Under the pieces are notes generated by a model. The model searched no databases. It was given only the letters and a program-made list of their open reading frames with translations, and was not told the origin of the DNA. From NCBI RefSeq assembly GCF_031877795.1, contig NC_133931.1:27216264-27280263 (forward strand): DNA of 64,000 nt, given 5' to 3'. Source of the stretch: Strix aluco. Taxonomy: Eukaryota; Chordata; Aves; Strigiformes; Strigidae. The position numbers and the translations under genes were made by a program. Numbering within the stretch: position 1 is the first letter of the stretch; each line of letters starts with the position of its first letter. This document shows, one piece after another, positions 63,456-64,000 of this stretch.

Positions 63456-64000
63456 GATCCGTTAGCTGTTTTGGATATCCAGTCTGACATGCTTCAGCCC
63501 TGTGGACTGGGGAGACCACAGCAGTCCATGACACTTGCTTTTGTATTGTGTTTCAGGGGAAAATTTAATCAGCGTTGAGCTTCTGGGCATCTAAAGTTAC
63601 TTACTCATTGAATCTGATCTGAAACCATTACTTGATCTGTAACTTGTAGAATGAACTTTGCCTTTGCATGGTGGTAGAAGAGCAGGAATTGTCAGGCTCA
63701 GTGCTGGCTGAAAGCGCTGCATCTCTTTCCCATGCTATCTCATGGAGCTGTGCTTCCACATACCAGAGCTGAATTTCTCTATGCTGTTGGGGTTTTTTAT
63801 TTTTATTTTTTCCCTACTAGTAATTTCTTCTTTACTACCAGTTATAGGCAGAGTGTGGAGAAATAGCCTCATTGTGAGCATTAATTGCAGAAGAACTTGA
63901 GACACTGGAGACCTTGGGATTTGAGAGGAGCTGCTTCAACTGGAGGTTCACAAACCTCTTGCGAAGGCTGCAGCACAGCACCTGGTAGTAATGTTCTTGC
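63456..64000. other. Unassigned right edge of window
   Basis: No gene, CpG island or simple repeat is seen, apart from a short T-rich patch near 63,790-63,812. It probably continues the AT-rich intron or intergenic DNA to its left. Confidence 0.5.

Overview
The window looks like sauropsid, most likely avian, nuclear DNA. It is AT-rich and gene-poor. It carries a recognisable CR1 LINE 3' end near the right edge (about 63,128-63,455), several homopolymer and tandem tracts, and three discrete CpG islands. There is no bacterial-style gene layout. I found no open reading frame I would call a protein-coding gene. The longer open frames lie in CpG islands or simple repeats, and the rest look like chance frames.

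Layout. 1-22,000 is AT-rich flank, probably upstream intergenic. It contains a roughly 300 bp GGAA microsatellite (11,115-11,418), a decayed Ty3/gypsy reverse transcriptase-RNase H fragment (12,455-13,260) and small tandem repeats. 22,080-24,350 holds two adjacent CpG islands. The first ends in a good plus-strand splice donor (GTGAGT at 22,773) and is the best candidate promoter plus first exon. 29,170-30,470 is a third CpG island, with a second strong plus-strand donor (30,349), so it may be an alternative first exon of the same gene. 30,500-64,000 reads like a large AT-rich 5' intron. The best internal exon candidate is 42,456-42,628, followed by a GC-rich islet at 46,560-46,960. Between 56,960 and 58,880 lie complex, repeat-poor blocks that resemble conserved noncoding regulatory DNA.

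Taken together, this is the pattern of the 5' end of a long, developmentally regulated vertebrate gene on the plus strand: several CpG-island first exons, noncoding leader exons and a regulatory intron, with the coding exons beyond the window. I could not identify the gene, because no diagnostic coding exon is visible. Splice sites and regulatory calls rest on sequence pattern alone. I did not find a novel biological system. The most unusual item is the Ty3/gypsy fossil, because this family is scarce in birds.
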